A stretch of 64,000 nt of DNA from Myxococcales bacterium (GTDB lineage Bacteria > Myxococcota_A > Polyangia > Nannocystales > Nannocystaceae): positions 289,893 to 353,892 of the forward strand of contig JACKDV010000006.1 of NCBI GenBank assembly GCA_020633315.1, read 5' to 3'. Positions 63,154-64,000 of the stretch are shown here, piece by piece; positions within the stretch are counted from its first letter, which is position 1; each line of letters opens with the position of its first letter. A program made the translations under genes and the position numbers. The notes beneath the pieces were generated by a model that was not told where the DNA came from, made no database searches, and was given only the letters and a program-made list of their open reading frames with translations.

Positions 63154-63333
63154 TTCCCAGTCTAGTGCGCCGCACTCCCGCCCCCGCCCGGCTGCCCCCT
63201 TGGCCTCCTACGGCCGTCTCGCGGCGATCACCTGGGCCCCCTGGCGTTCCCAGGTTCGCCCGCTCAAACCCTCCGTCGTGCTAGTTGTGACGACGTGGGA
63301 TCTGCACGTGTTGCTCACCCGCGCCCGTGTTGC

Positions 63334-63522
63334 TCATCCGCGCTCGGTTAGCACGGCGCTTCGGATCACCCGGGTGAGGGCCTCGGTCGCCCCGCTCAAG
63401 ATCGCCGCGTCGCTGGGCATCGCGAAGGGGGCCACCGTGGTGATGGCCTTGAGCGCGCCCGAGCGTGGCGCAGGATCTCGGACCTGCTGGTGGGCTCCCT
63501 GGTGCCCGTAGGGCGGTCCCAC
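63334..63522 (-). CDS. Small hypothetical protein of the element operon
   Basis: 62 residues from the GTG at 63522, which has GGTGAGG about 10 nt upstream. The C-terminal 40 residues look like a real folded chain (ALKAITTVAPFAMPSDAAIL, then SGATEALTRVIRSAVLTERG). Family unknown. Third of three short minus-strand genes leading to the Xis/Rep genes. A 180-bp gap without a recognised feature follows before the Xis-like gene. Confidence 0.45.
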   Translation of the reverse strand: MGPPYGHQGAHQQVRDPAPRSGALKAITTVAPFAMPSDAAILSGATEALTRVIRSAVLTERG

Positions 63523-63545
63523 GGGGCGGCCCTCACCTGCCGCCG

Positions 63546-63764
63546 TCAGTCGGCCACGTCGCCCATCGACCGCAGGTGGAGCATGAGCACCGTCTCCCCC
63601 AACGGCGTGACCACGACGCGATCGCCTCCGCCCTCGGCCGGCCCGAGCACGTCGAGCACAGCGGCGGGGGTGGCCCTGCGCAGCGCGGCCACGTTCGATC
63701 CTGGAGCAGCGCCACGGCATCGCCGACGATCCAGGACTCCCCGCCGGTGGTCGCCGGCGATCAC
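63546..63764 (-). CDS. Small hypothetical protein of the element operon
   Basis: 72 residues from a GTG at 63764. The C-terminal half is convincing (VAALRRATPAAVLDVLGPAE, GDRVVVTPLGETVLMLHLRS); the N-terminal 20 residues are Arg-rich and less so, and an alternative frame around 63700-63750 reads GGESWIVGDAVALLQDR, so a frameshift or overlapping gene near 63700 is possible. Family unknown. Confidence 0.4.
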   Translation of the reverse strand: MIAGDHRRGVLDRRRCRGAAPGSNVAALRRATPAAVLDVLGPAEGGGDRVVVTPLGETVLMLHLRSMGDVAD

Positions 63765-63780
63765 GGGCAGCAAGTGATCG

Positions 63781-63942
63781 TCAGACTCGGCTGGCCTTGG
63801 CGAGCATCTGAACCCAGCGGGTGAGCACGGCCGCAGCATCCTCGAGTGCCGACTGATCTCGGGGGCCGACCGTGGCGGCGAACGCCTGGAGTCCGGCGAG
63901 CGTTGCCCTGGCATCTTGGAGCCGACCCACGAGCTTGCTCAT
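63781..63942 (-). CDS. Small helical hypothetical protein
   Basis: 53 residues from the ATG at 63942; the same frame is open to the window edge, so a longer gene is possible. Sequence is cleanly helical and protein-like: MSKLVGRLQDARATLAGLQA, then FAATVGPRDQSALEDAAAVL and TRWVQMLAKASRV. No family recognised. It heads the visible part of the minus-strand operon with the two other tiny genes, Xis-like, Rep-like and winged-helix genes. Confidence 0.55.
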   Translation of the reverse strand: MSKLVGRLQDARATLAGLQAFAATVGPRDQSALEDAAAVLTRWVQMLAKASRV

Positions 63943-64000
63943 TCCCGGCGTGACCCCGGCCCGGCCTCCCGGGGCGGTGGTCGGCCACGGGTACAGCCCC

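Noticed and set aside
63533..63715. Alternative minus-strand frame with MALLQDR start
   Set aside because: Only about 15 residues look natural; the rest is Cys/Arg/Trp-rich noise. Noted as a possible frameshift in the overlapping small gene.

Overview
High-GC chromosomal DNA that looks like a myxobacterium (Myxococcota, Nannocystaceae-like). The signs are Ser/Gly/Thr-rich lipoproteins with Cys-rich modules, several Hanks-type kinases carrying TPR tails, many GTG starts, a MYXO-CTERM-like tail, and DUF1501/DUF1588 'planctomycete-type' secreted proteins. The genus is inferred from gene style only; there is no rRNA or tRNA gene in the window.

Layout. 0-5 kb: end of a serine hydrolase, feoAB, an aldo/keto reductase remnant, a Ser/Thr kinase and a sirtuin. 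5.2-8.9 kb: three-gene operon (DUF1588-like lipoprotein, Tat-exported DUF1501 protein, CxxCH lipoprotein). 8.9-11.6 kb: tandem paralogous Cys-rich lipoproteins sharing a 458-bp identical core. 11.7-17.2 kb: lipase-like hydrolase, TPR lipoprotein, radical SAM protein, gene debris, S41 peptidase and a frameshifted gene. 17.3-29.3 kb: zinc-ribbon protein, kinase-TPR, secreted proteins, TonB-dependent receptor-like protein, VanW/glycosyltransferase-like protein and a roadblock protein. 29.3-38.7 kb: DUF971, Crp/Fnr regulator, S41 lipoprotein, LolA-like lipoprotein, SixA phosphatase, ATP-grasp enzyme, kinase-TPR and a phytase/SdiA-like lipoprotein.

38.7-57.0 kb is the striking part. It is a dense cluster of conflict- or immunity-type genes: metacaspase plus a 58-residue Ada-like Zn protein; kinase-TPR, small unknown protein, ECF sigma factor and CHAT-TIR protein; a convergent 1152-residue TIR-DUF4062-NACHT-FGE protein; and, across a divergent promoter holding a perfect palindrome, a three-gene cassette of a helical/winged-helix protein, a 1281-residue TerB-like/P-loop/HerA-like triple fusion, and a membrane protein with six DnaJ-type CxxCxG repeats. 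Sensors (NACHT, TPR, FGE-fold, DnaJ zinc finger), transducers (kinase, sigma factor) and effectors (TIR NADase-like, CHAT and caspase proteases, HerA motor) are all present. I know no named defence system with this composition.

57-64 kb: a glycosidase-like lipoprotein with two strong terminators, a Cys/HGG protein flanked by a 13-bp direct repeat, a NYN-domain protein, then a minus-strand run typical of an integrative element (three tiny genes, an Xis-like HTH protein, an HUH-type Rep and a winged-helix protein) that continues past the window.

Two themes run across the window. Many genes have a TAnnnT hexamer 6-10 nt before the start codon and no Shine-Dalgarno, which predicts leaderless transcription. 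Several convergent gene pairs end in shared hairpins, two of them with both stop codons inside the stem arms.
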